The position numbers and the translations under genes were made by a program. 5,296 nucleotides of DNA, taken from assembly GCA_011526335.1 (NCBI GenBank), contig WTJB01000118.1, positions 1 to 5,296 of the forward strand. Direction: 5' to 3'. Source of the stretch: Candidatus Arcticimaribacter sp. (lineage in GTDB: Bacteria; Bacteroidota; Bacteroidia; Flavobacteriales; Flavobacteriaceae). How positions within the stretch are numbered: the stretch's first letter is position 1; the number at the start of each line of letters is the position of its first letter. Positions 1 to 5,296 of the stretch are shown one piece after another. A model generated the notes under the pieces. The model saw only the letters and a program-made list of their open reading frames with translations, ran no database searches and was not told where the DNA came from.

Positions 1-1
1 C

Positions 2-406
2 TTAAAGAATTTGTCTGTAAAATCGTCTAATTCCTTTAATGATATCCAACCCGGATATTTGTCTGGAAATCTTTTTCAGGTAGATGACGACCAAGTCAAA
101 GTAGGCGGATTTTTTCGGGTTTCTGCAGCCGAGGAACAGCGGATTTTTCTGAATCTTTCCGATTATTACCCTCAAGCCCCTACCCCTCCTTATTTCACAG
201 GCTGTGGTACACAAGCCCCGACCACTACGGGTACGCGAGGAACGCGTCAACTTTTAAACGTGATTTATGCCGGCACCATGCGGTATTTTGGTTTAAACAA
301 TCAAGGCGATTATCCTAACGGCGGACCCTACCTTATGGTTCCAGCGCAGTGTGGGGATTGCACGGTATTGGGTTCCAATCGTGTTCCCGATTTTTGGATT
401 CCTTAA
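2..406 (+). CDS. DUF4249 family protein, C-terminal part (5' end outside window)
   Basis: The frame is open from the left edge to TAA at 404-406, giving 134 visible residues; the true start lies upstream and the TTG at 11 is internal. The segment has the pattern I know from the C-terminus of DUF4249 proteins: a 'GN.(F/Y).VDDDQVKVGGFFRVSAAEE' type strand region, then a closing Cys pair and aromatic tail, here 'CGDCTVLGSNRVPDFW'. DUF4249 proteins are Bacteroidota envelope lipoproteins of unknown function, and their genes commonly sit just downstream of a TonB-dependent receptor gene. Any signal peptide and any such receptor would be to the left, out of view. The gene converges on the beta-helix lipoprotein gene and its stop overlaps that gene's stop by four bases. 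The family call rests on motif memory only. Confidence 0.8.
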   Translation, partial: LKNLSVKSSNSFNDIQPGYLSGNLFQVDDDQVKVGGFFRVSAAEEQRIFLNLSDYYPQAPTPPYFTGCGTQAPTTTGTRGTRQLLNVIYAGTMRYFGLNNQGDYPNGGPYLMVPAQCGDCTVLGSNRVPDFWIP

Positions 407-1536
407 TTATCCCAACGGTTTACCCAAGTCGGTAAGGCGTCGGCTGAAGGAAATGAAGGGGGTGGATTGTTTTCATACCACGTATTGAATTCCCCTTCGT
501 TAGAATAGTTTGCTACACTTTGAAAGCGTAAACTCAAGGGGGAGTGATCGGGCATGAACTGCGAGAAATTGTTAAACGCAATGCCTAAAGGGGTCTGGGC
601 AATATAGAGTTGCTCAAATTGCTGGAGCGACAAGTAACTCAAGTCAGCAATTCCGTTTTGATCGGCAGCAACAATAGCCGTTCGACGCAGGGTTGATGTA
701 GCCGTAAGGCTCGGGAGCATAGGGTAGGTCAAGCCCGTATGATTGCTATGGTGAATATAGAGTCCATCCCAAGCACCTGTCCAATCTGAAGCAAATACGG
801 CACCGTTTGCACCACTGTGGGTAACCACTACTTCGTCCATAGAAAAAGTACCCCCATCAACATACAAACCGTGGTGTAAACTTTCGTTTATCCATAGGTT
901 TTGAATTTGTGTATAGTCTCCCACGCCATAGAGGGAAAGGGCATTAAAATTTAGGTCATCATCATAAGGGCCCCCGGCGTGTTCAATCTTTAGATAACGA
1001 AGATAGCCAGAGGAATCATCGGGGGTATCCCCTCCGTAAAAATAATATCCCAAAGGCGAAAGTTGAGGCGTCTGTTGACCAATGGGTGCTTTTCCACATA
1101 AGATAATTCCGCCCCAATCGCCCGGCTGGGGCTCAGGAGCATTGGAAGATATCGTAATGGGACTATTTTCATTCCCATAAGCAAAAAGTGACCCTCCTTG
1201 AACAACTGCAATATAGGCTCCTACATTGGGTTGTACCTTGATGTTCATTCCAGGTTGAATGACCAACTCTCCTTGGTCGCGGATAATTAAGGGTCCTGTA
1301 ATCAAATAATTGAAACGTGCATCTAAGGGATAACGTCTAAAAATTTCTCCCTCTAGGGTGCGTAAATCTGGGCAACTATTCAAGCAACTCCATCCACAAT
1401 CTACACCGTATTCGTCAGGATCTTGTACTCCATTTTCACAGCGAACTGACCCCTGTACTGTACGATAGTTTGGTCTGTTGGAGCAACGAATAAAGAATAG
1501 AAGACAAAGAAAACTGAGAAAAAATGATTTTTTCAT
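403..1536 (-). CDS. Predicted right-handed beta-helix lipoprotein with N-terminal cysteine box
   Basis: This 377-residue protein starts with a signal peptide (MKKSFFLSFLCLLFFIRC). Cys18 is the likely lipidation site, although Arg at -1 (FIRC) is an unusual lipobox. Residues 33-55 form a cysteine box, C33-ENG-x-D-x-DE-x-GVDCG then C51 and C55, a module seen in many extracellular Bacteroidota proteins and probably disulfide-bonded. From about residue 60 onward there are short beta-rich, Gly/Asn-containing segments, including 'GDWGGIILCGKAP' at 139-151 and 'SGYLRYLKIEHAGGPYDDD' at 176-194. These are typical of Bacteroidota proteins predicted to fold as a parallel beta-helix. I see no catalytic motif, so binding or adhesion is as likely as enzyme activity. 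The only ATG fitting a signal peptide is at 1536. The gene is divergent from the symporter and converges on the DUF4249 gene. Confidence 0.85.
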   Translation of the reverse strand: MKKSFFLSFLCLLFFIRCSNRPNYRTVQGSVRCENGVQDPDEYGVDCGWSCLNSCPDLRTLEGEIFRRYPLDARFNYLITGPLIIRDQGELVIQPGMNIKVQPNVGAYIAVVQGGSLFAYGNENSPITISSNAPEPQPGDWGGIILCGKAPIGQQTPQLSPLGYYFYGGDTPDDSSGYLRYLKIEHAGGPYDDDLNFNALSLYGVGDYTQIQNLWINESLHHGLYVDGGTFSMDEVVVTHSGANGAVFASDWTGAWDGLYIHHSNHTGLTYPMLPSLTATSTLRRTAIVAADQNGIADLSYLSLQQFEQLYIAQTPLGIAFNNFSQFMPDHSPLSLRFQSVANYSNEGEFNTWYENNPPPSFPSADALPTWVNRWDN

Positions 1537-1620
1537 TGAGGAATGCTAGGTCTTTAAATATAAAAGAAATTTTGTTTTCCTCCCATTTCATTTTTAAGTA
1601 ACTTTTCCTTTTGATTTACT
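1537..1620. promoter_or_regulatory. Divergent intergenic region, probable promoters for lipoprotein and symporter genes
   Basis: This 84-base A/T-rich gap separates two divergent starts, so it must drive both genes unless either belongs to a more complex transcript. Minus strand: TATATTTA at 1562-1555 matches the Bacteroidota -7 consensus TAnnTTTG at all but the last base, but I see no TTTG at the right distance upstream. Plus strand: TAACTTTT at 1599-1606 is also a 7/8 match, with TTTG at 1571-1574, but the 24-base spacer is longer than the usual 19-21 and the leader would be very short. Neither start has a Shine-Dalgarno sequence, as is usual in this phylum. The assignment of individual boxes is weak. 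Confidence 0.3.
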
Positions 1621-3189
1621 ATGGAAGTACAGATAAGCTCGATCGATTTAGGCATTATATTTTTTTATTTTTTAATTGTTTTAGGGCTAGGCTTTTGGTT
1701 TGCCCGAAAAAACAAAACCGAAGAAGATCTTTTTCTTGGCGGGCGAAGTTTTGGTTGGGGTGTGATTGGCTTGTCTCTTTTTGCCTCCAACATTTCCAGT
1801 TCAACCATCATTGGTTTGACCGGAGCGGCCTATTCAAGCGGGATTGTTACCTCTGTTTATGAATGGATCTCCGGGATTCCTTTGATTCTCGCGGCATTGA
1901 TTTTTATTCCCCTTTATCTGAATTCAAAAATCACCACCATTCCAGAGTTTTTAGGAAAACGTTTTGATCGTCGTTCCCAAGTCTTCTTTTCTGTGGTCAC
2001 CATCCTCACCAGTATACTCGTAGAAACAGCTGGAGGGCTGTATGCTGGGGCCATTGTATTAAAAACCTTTTTCCCCAATCTAATCTTATGGCAAACAACC
2101 TTGGCGTTGGCGCTATTTGCCGGTCTATACACTGCTTTTGGTGGGTTAAAAGCCGTTGTTTATACCGACTCACTCCAAGCTATAGTGCTGATTTTAGGGA
2201 GCCTTATTTTAACCTATATTCTCTTTGAAAAAATTGATTTTTCGTGGGAACAAGTGGTTGCAGCTGCGCCTCAAGGTCATTTTTCCATCTATCGCCCCCT
2301 CGGCGATAGTACCCTCCCCTGGCCCGGATTGTTCTTGGGAGTACCGCTATTAGGATTTTGGTATTGGGCCACCAACCAATATATTGTGCAAAGAGTCTTG
2401 GGCGCAAGAGATCTCAACCACGCCCGGTGGGGAGTCTTGTTGGGTGGATTTCTAAAACTCATCCCGCTGTTCATTATCGTTATTCCGGGTGCAATGGCTA
2501 TGCGCATATACACCGGTATTGAAAATCCCGATATGGTCTATCCTACCATGGTGGTTAACGCCCTGCCCATCGGACTTGTTGGTTTGGTCTTGGCGGGCCT
2601 TATATCTGCCATTTTATCGAGTGTAGATTCTACTTTAAATTCGTCTTCTACTTTGGTTGTTATGGATTTTATCAAACCGCTAAAGCCTTCAATATCCTCT
2701 CAAGATAAGGTACGCTATGGTCAAATCACAACCTTTATCCTTATGGTAGTTGCTGCCCTTTGGGCGCCCATGATACAGTACTTTGATGGCATATGGATGT
2801 ATCTTCAACAGATGTATACCATCTTTGTTCCTCCCATTGTTGTTTTATTTTTGGTCGGGGTATTTGATAAAAAAGGAAATGGCTTTGGGGCTTATATGAC
2901 CTTGCTCTGGGGAACACTCTTGGGGATCCTACTCTTTGCTTTACAGCAAATGCAGCTTTGGCCCATCCATTTTACCATAACGGCAGGAATTGTGGTAGGC
3001 GTGTCTGCCCTCATTTTTATGGCAACAAGCCGCCTAAAAGCGCCGCCATCAAAAGAAGTGATTGACGCCTATACTTACCAGTCAAAACTCATTAACCAAG
3101 AAAATGAAAAAGGGAGTATAAAAGATTACCGCCTATGGGCCGGACTTCTTTTTGTTTGTATTCTTTGGCTCTTTTTTGTCCTTATTTAA
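1621..3189 (+). CDS. Sodium:solute symporter (SSS family, SGLT type)
   Basis: This 522-residue inner-membrane protein matches the sodium/solute symporter family, which imports sugars or other small organic solutes using the Na+ gradient. About 14 hydrophobic helices can be drawn, the first at 8-27 and the last at 504-522, as in vSGLT. Family landmarks include 'LGGRSFGWGVIGLSLFASNIS' region 39-59, 'YEWISG' 80-85, 'TIPEFLGKRF' 106-115, 'YWATNQYIVQR' 248-258 and 'SSVDSTLNSSST' 333-344. Aligned by eye to vSGLT, the Na2-site positions are kept (A55, I58, A330, S333, S334), as are sugar-site or gate residues N57, E81, Y248, K279 and Q396. Two pocket positions differ: vSGLT Q69 is T62 and N260 is G245. 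The substrate is therefore uncertain; a sugar or sugar-like solute is my inference. No catabolic genes are adjacent to help. ATG at 1621 places the first helix normally. Confidence 0.93.
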   Translation: MEVQISSIDLGIIFFYFLIVLGLGFWFARKNKTEEDLFLGGRSFGWGVIGLSLFASNISSSTIIGLTGAAYSSGIVTSVYEWISGIPLILAALIFIPLYLNSKITTIPEFLGKRFDRRSQVFFSVVTILTSILVETAGGLYAGAIVLKTFFPNLILWQTTLALALFAGLYTAFGGLKAVVYTDSLQAIVLILGSLILTYILFEKIDFSWEQVVAAAPQGHFSIYRPLGDSTLPWPGLFLGVPLLGFWYWATNQYIVQRVLGARDLNHARWGVLLGGFLKLIPLFIIVIPGAMAMRIYTGIENPDMVYPTMVVNALPIGLVGLVLAGLISAILSSVDSTLNSSSTLVVMDFIKPLKPSISSQDKVRYGQITTFILMVVAALWAPMIQYFDGIWMYLQQMYTIFVPPIVVLFLVGVFDKKGNGFGAYMTLLWGTLLGILLFALQQMQLWPIHFTITAGIVVGVSALIFMATSRLKAPPSKEVIDAYTYQSKLINQENEKGSIKDYRLWAGLLFVCILWLFFVLI

Positions 3190-3494
3190 TTCGAGGGAAA
3201 GAGCGACAAAAGATAGGAAATGACGTAAATCAAGCTGCCGTATAAAGGGGCGATAATGGCGTTTTTTAAGCCCCCTGCCAATAAGGCTGGACTTATATTG
3301 ACCTGTTCGATCTCTACGGCCTGAAAAAGTTGGTATAAGCCTAGCATAAAAGCAAAAAATCCGCAGGCAATGGCCAGATTTGCGAGTGTTTTTAATGCGC
3401 TTGGAAATCGGAATTTAGCCCACAGTACTGCCCCAAATAGGAGGCTTAAAATACTCATAAAAAGGGGGCCTCCGGCGTAAAATAAATGCAACAT
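3186..3494 (-). CDS. Small MotA/TolQ/ExbB-like membrane protein
   Basis: This 102-residue protein has three predicted membrane helices, at about 6-25, 37-59 and 72-98. The N-terminal 'GGPLFMSILSLLF' and the 'ISPALLAGGLKNAIIAPLYG' stretch at 67-86 resemble TM segments of the MotA/TolQ/ExbB proton-channel family, in which such helices form an ion-conducting stator complex. The large cytoplasmic domain of true ExbB/TolQ is absent and no ExbD/TolR partner is in the window, so energy transduction is not established. Similar short ExbB-like proteins occur in Flavobacteriia, to my recollection. The gene is the last of the minus-strand cluster, 47 bases after the lipocalin-like gene, and may share its transcript or have its own promoter. 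Its stop overlaps the symporter stop by four bases. Confidence 0.72.
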   Translation of the reverse strand: MLHLFYAGGPLFMSILSLLFGAVLWAKFRFPSALKTLANLAIACGFFAFMLGLYQLFQAVEIEQVNISPALLAGGLKNAIIAPLYGSLIYVISYLLSLFPSN

Positions 3495-3541
3495 AGTTTC
3501 TTGTTTTAATGACTAAAAATAAGCAATAGGCGAGTCACTTT

Positions 3542-3931
3542 CTATTTTCTCCTCTTATAAATTGTCCCCTCGGGACCGCCGTAGTGAAAAGCTTTAAAAT
3601 TTGATTCGAAAACGAGATGAATGGTGTCTTCCTCTTCTGCTAATTCTCCTTCGTACAAAAATTGATAATACTGGTTTAGTGCATTATAGTCCTGAGGATG
3701 GGTAAGGTTTTCCCATTGACCTAAAAAATTGAAATCCCCCCCATAGGACACCCCAAAAACACCATTTTCATTGACGCCTAAAGTGTGGTGGCCATTGGAA
3801 TTGGGAGTGACATCCCAAGTACCAATCAATGGGTCAGTAACATTATTTATAGGATCACTTTCCCGATCGCAGGAAAAGAAAAGTAAGCCCATCAAGACGT
3901 ATAGGAAAGGAAAAGTCGTTTTTAATTGCAT
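3542..3931 (-). CDS. Lipocalin-like lipoprotein, hypothetical
   Basis: This 129-residue protein has a signal peptide ending in a clear lipobox, 'LLFFSC', with lipidation at Cys21. The next residues, D-R-E-S-D, are acidic, which in Bacteroidota can mark lipoproteins sent to the outer face of the outer membrane. The mature part opens with 'DPLIGTWDV' at 33-41, the start motif of many lipocalin-like domains. Beta-rich segments follow, including 'LGQWENL' at 70-76 and a closing 'GTIYKRRK'. Length and layout fit a small beta-barrel that could bind a ligand or partner, but none can be named. The start codon lies inside the end of the Kazal gene: ATGCAATTAA carries both this ATG and the upstream TAA, a 10-base overlap that favours coupled translation. 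Confidence 0.75.
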   Translation of the reverse strand: MQLKTTFPFLYVLMGLLFFSCDRESDPINNVTDPLIGTWDVTPNSNGHHTLGVNENGVFGVSYGGDFNFLGQWENLTHPQDYNALNQYYQFLYEGELAEEEDTIHLVFESNFKAFHYGGPEGTIYKRRK

Positions 3932-4140
3932 GCCCCTTGGGTAAAGTCTTCTATGCCGCGAACCTCGGCTTGGCAGCTGTTCGCATAGGTTTCCCCATCA
4001 CAACCACATACAGGCCTATAGTCTGCAGTACATAAAATAGCAGGATCGGGAGGGCGTGCTTTGCAATCCTCTTCATTTGACCGACAAGATAGCAGCAGCA
4101 GGAAACCAAAAAATACGCAACTAATAAACTTTTTATGCAT
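3922..4140 (-). CDS. Kazal-type serine protease inhibitor lipoprotein
   Basis: This 72-residue protein has a signal peptide with lipobox 'LLLSC' (Cys19), followed by a single Kazal domain at 26-71. Its six cysteines are C26, C37, C45, C47, C56 and C71. The spacings C37-x7-C45 and C45-x10-C56 are exactly those of Kazal domains. The extra 'CGC' and the lack of the usual helix cysteine match the bacterial variant. The loop 'CTADYRPVC' closely resembles the ovomucoid third-domain loop CTLEYRPLC, which puts Ala39 at P1; small P1 residues favour elastase- or subtilisin-like proteases. Lipidation would tether it to the cell envelope, and 'RSNEED' after the Cys is moderately acidic, so surface display is possible. 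The ATG overlaps the stop of the 42-residue lipoprotein gene by eight bases (ATGCATAA), and its own stop overlaps the next gene. Confidence 0.88.
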   Translation of the reverse strand: MHKKFISCVFFGFLLLLSCRSNEEDCKARPPDPAILCTADYRPVCGCDGETYANSCQAEVRGIEDFTQGACN

Positions 4141-4261
4141 TCACAGAACAGCTACTTTCTACAGCAGCGATATAGCTACTATCACTACCGTAATCATCAT
4201 CGTCGTCTTTTTCACAGGCCAATACGCCCAGTAAAAGGGTTAAATAAAAAATCTTTTTCAT
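4133..4261 (-). CDS. 42-residue lipoprotein with surface-export signal
   Basis: ATG at 4261-4259 opens a 42-codon frame ending with TAA at 4135-4133. The product starts MKKIFYLTLLLGVLAC, a textbook lipoprotein signal peptide with lipobox 'GVLAC' and lipidation at Cys16. The residues after it, E-K-D-D-D-D-D, fit the K-(D/E)2 lipoprotein export signal described for Capnocytophaga, which sends lipoproteins to the cell surface. The mature peptide is only about 27 residues, ends 'AAVESSCSVNA', and has one further Cys at 38. The A-rich leader, the 17-base gap after the upstream gene and the 8-base overlap with the Kazal gene all support real translation. It could act as a small surface peptide or mainly as a coupling leader; no function can be assigned. 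It is not a broken part of the Kazal gene, which has its own complete signal peptide in another frame. Confidence 0.75.
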   Translation of the reverse strand: MKKIFYLTLLLGVLACEKDDDDDYGSDSSYIAAVESSCSVNA

Positions 4262-4278
4262 GTTTTTTTATTTACAAT

Positions 4279-4623
4279 TTACTCCTTTTTTTTAAACCAG
4301 AGCATTACACGATTGTTATTGTCTAGTGTCAATTGAGTGGTTCCCCAATTGCGTTGGTTGTTGGCGGTTGTTACCGGAAGCATGCCATCTAACTCTAGCT
4401 CTACCCCCTGGGTTACATACTGCAAAACATACCCTTTGTCTGTATACGTTTGTATTAAACGAACGATAGAAGGATTTTTCTCTTTCACGCGTTCGATCTT
4501 CTCCCCATCGTCTACTTTGTAGATCAATTCCTTTTTGGATTGAGAAATAATATCGACGATCATCCAGTCTTGTGCGAAAACCGAACAGGGCAACAATAAC
4601 AAGAATAACAAAAACTTTTTCAT
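4279..4623 (-). CDS. Secreted hypothetical protein, first gene of envelope cluster
   Basis: I do not recognise this 114-residue protein. It begins with a basic tip and hydrophobic core, MKKFLLFLLLLPCSVFA, followed by a likely signal peptidase I site after 'VFA' (A-Q-D), so it should be periplasmic or secreted rather than lipidated. The mature part of about 97 residues is mixed and charged, with Lys/Glu-rich 'KVDDGEKIERVKEKNPS' at about 36-52. Then 'RLIQTYTDKGYVLQYVTQG' and a final 'RVMLWFKKKE' suggest a small alpha/beta fold with a terminal strand. It has no cysteine after the signal peptide. The start at 4623 follows an A-rich leader (AATAAAAAAA) with no Shine-Dalgarno. It stands 17 bases before the 42-residue lipoprotein gene and diverges from the TetR gene, so it probably heads the operon. 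Confidence 0.78.
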   Translation of the reverse strand: MKKFLLFLLLLPCSVFAQDWMIVDIISQSKKELIYKVDDGEKIERVKEKNPSIVRLIQTYTDKGYVLQYVTQGVELELDGMLPVTTANNQRNWGTTQLTLDNNNRVMLWFKKKE

Positions 4624-4727
4624 TTTTTTTATTCAAGATAAGAAGAATTTACGGTAAAAAAAGGAGTCTATTTGAAGCTGCTGTCGAAAGGATTAAAAAG
4701 GGAAAAGCAAAAAAATAAAGGCATCAC

Positions 4728-4759
4728 TTTTATAATTAATAGTTTTACTATTATATTTG
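4728..4759 (+). promoter_or_regulatory. Bacteroidota-type promoter for the TetR gene
   Basis: TATATTTG at 4752-4759 is a perfect match to the Bacteroidota -7 consensus TAnnTTTG. A TTTT at 4728-4731, three of four bases of the -33 TTTG, stands 20 bases upstream, which is the expected spacing. Transcription would begin around 4765, leaving a leader of roughly a dozen bases before the ATG at 4778. Confidence 0.6.
4737..4753. promoter_or_regulatory. 17-bp inverted repeat, candidate TetR operator
   Basis: TAATAG-TTTTA-CTATTA is a perfect inverted repeat with 6-base arms and a 5-base centre. It fills the promoter spacer and covers the first two bases of the -7 box, so a bound dimer would block RNA polymerase. 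Size and place fit autorepression by the adjacent TetR-family protein, and the site could also affect the divergent envelope genes. Because the region is very A/T-rich, a chance palindrome is possible. Confidence 0.45.
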
Positions 4760-4777
4760 CGCTTTATAATATTTTGT

Positions 4778-5296
4778 ATGGACAGTTTACTTTCAAATCT
4801 TCGTATAACCGTTCCCTCTTGTCTCTATGTCAAAGACCCAGAGTCTTCGGCTTTAGGGAAAAAAATCATTGAAGAAAGCATTCTACAAATCGATTCGTTG
4901 GGTTTTGAAAAAGTAACCTTTAAAAAGTTAGGAGAAGCGATTGGTTCTAACGAAAGCTCTATCTATCGGTACTTTGAAAACAAACATAAATTGTTGATGT
5001 ATTTGTGTTCTTGGTACTGGGGGTGGTTAGAATATCAAGTGGTTATCCATTGCTATAGCTTGTCAGACCCAAAAGAAAAACTAGAAAAAGCCATTGAGAT
5101 AATAAGCCAAAAAGTGTTGGAAGACACCAATTTTACTTTTGTCAATGAACCTGCATTGAGTCGGATTATTATCAATGAAAATGCAAAATCTTTTCATGCC
5201 AAAAAGGTGGATGAAGAAAATAGTGAGGGGGCTTTTGGTTCCTACAAGCGGTTGGTGTTGACCCTAGAGAAAATTATACAGGGCGTAACCCCAGAC
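4778..5296 (+). CDS. TetR/AcrR family transcriptional regulator (3' end outside window)
   Basis: The frame is open from ATG at 4778 to the window edge, giving 173 residues without a stop. It encodes a TetR-family DNA-binding repressor: an N-terminal helix-turn-helix domain, then a helical ligand and dimer domain. After an N-terminal stretch with 'YVKDPESSALGKKI' (17-30), the helix-turn-helix covers about 31-77. 'FEKVTFKKLGEAIG' is followed by the recognition segment 'SNESSIYRYFENKHKLL' at 57-73, the hallmark of the family. The next helix is Trp-rich (W79, W81, W83). TetR proteins are usually about 190-220 residues, so only a short C-terminal piece is missing. The start is chosen because it follows the promoter closely and precedes the conserved N-terminal stretch. 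Its targets are unknown; the inverted repeat just upstream suggests autorepression. A downstream target gene may lie outside the window. Confidence 0.9.
   Translation, partial: MDSLLSNLRITVPSCLYVKDPESSALGKKIIEESILQIDSLGFEKVTFKKLGEAIGSNESSIYRYFENKHKLLMYLCSWYWGWLEYQVVIHCYSLSDPKEKLEKAIEIISQKVLEDTNFTFVNEPALSRIIINENAKSFHAKKVDEENSEGAFGSYKRLVLTLEKIIQGVTPD

Larger units (their letters stand above)
4624..4777. other. Divergent intergenic region between envelope cluster and TetR gene
   Basis: This 154-base A/T-rich gap must hold the start signals for both flanking genes. The plus-strand promoter and inverted repeat are at its right end. For the minus-strand cluster I find no convincing promoter: the closest is TATCTTGA at 4640-4633, a poor -7 match without a clear -33 box. 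I see no RNA gene or riboswitch. Confidence 0.5.

Noticed and set aside
1611..1862. A short plus-strand frame over the start of the symporter
   Set aside because: It is an out-of-frame shadow of strongly conserved symporter sequence.
3508..3539. Imperfect inverted repeat AATGACT / AGTCACT in the 47-base gap before the ExbB-like gene
   Set aside because: The 7-base arms contain a mismatch (G-U in the minus-strand RNA), the loop is 18 bases, and no T-run follows on the minus strand, so it is not a convincing terminator.
3922..4261. Possibility that the 42-residue lipoprotein and Kazal gene are one frameshifted gene
   Set aside because: Each has its own start and complete lipoprotein signal peptide, and the 8-base ATGCATAA overlap is a normal coupling arrangement.
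4135..4326. A plus-strand frame antisense to the 42-residue lipoprotein gene
   Set aside because: The product is His/Tyr/Arg-rich with no recognisable features, while the minus strand has well-formed lipoprotein signal peptides.
4316..4636. A 106-codon minus-strand open frame overlapping the secreted hypothetical gene
   Set aside because: It is a shifted frame of that gene; its product is Arg-rich and lacks a signal peptide, while the other frame has a clean signal peptide and ordinary composition.
4672..4872. A plus-strand TTG-start frame crossing the TetR promoter
   Set aside because: It runs out of frame into the TetR coding region, contains the promoter elements and gives a low-complexity product.
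1..5296. CRISPR arrays, tRNA or rRNA genes, insertion sequences, phage or toxin-antitoxin modules
   Set aside because: I saw no direct repeat arrays, structural RNA signatures, transposase motifs or terminal inverted repeats; the window is almost fully covered by ordinary protein-coding genes.

Overview
The window most likely comes from the Bacteroidota, probably the Flavobacteriales or a close relative. The reasons are the C-terminal signature of a DUF4249 protein, lipoproteins with Bacteroidota-type acidic surface-export signals, a beta-helix lipoprotein with the 'C-NG-D-E-GVDCG' cysteine box, A/T-rich leaders without Shine-Dalgarno sequences, and a promoter with a perfect TAnnTTTG -7 box. 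Nothing narrows this to a genus.

Layout, left to right: (1) 2-406 (+), the 3' end of a DUF4249 protein, cut by the window edge. (2) 403-1536 (-), a predicted beta-helix lipoprotein converging on it. (3) 1537-1620, a short divergent promoter region. (4) 1621-3189 (+), a 14-helix sodium:solute symporter of the SGLT type. (5) 3186-4623 (-), a tight run of five small envelope genes. In transcription order these are a secreted protein of unknown function, a 42-residue lipoprotein too short for usual gene calling, a Kazal-type protease-inhibitor lipoprotein, a lipocalin-like lipoprotein and a miniature MotA/TolQ/ExbB-like membrane protein. (6) 4624-4777, a divergent control region with a good Bacteroidota promoter and a 17-bp inverted repeat. 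(7) 4778-5296 (+), a TetR/AcrR regulator that runs off the right edge.

The window is almost entirely coding. Both convergent junctions overlap by the same four bases, TTAA, so each pair of genes shares its stop codons. Within the minus-strand cluster, genes 2/3 and 3/4 overlap by 8 and 10 bases, which suggests translational coupling.

The most interesting part is the minus-strand envelope cluster. It has one predicted periplasmic or secreted protein, three lipoproteins that may sit on the cell surface, and an ExbB-like membrane protein, next to a divergently transcribed TetR regulator. The Kazal protein has a reactive-site loop very like that of turkey ovomucoid third domain, with Ala at P1. 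A surface anti-protease role is a reasonable hypothesis, but nothing in the sequence proves that these genes act as one system.
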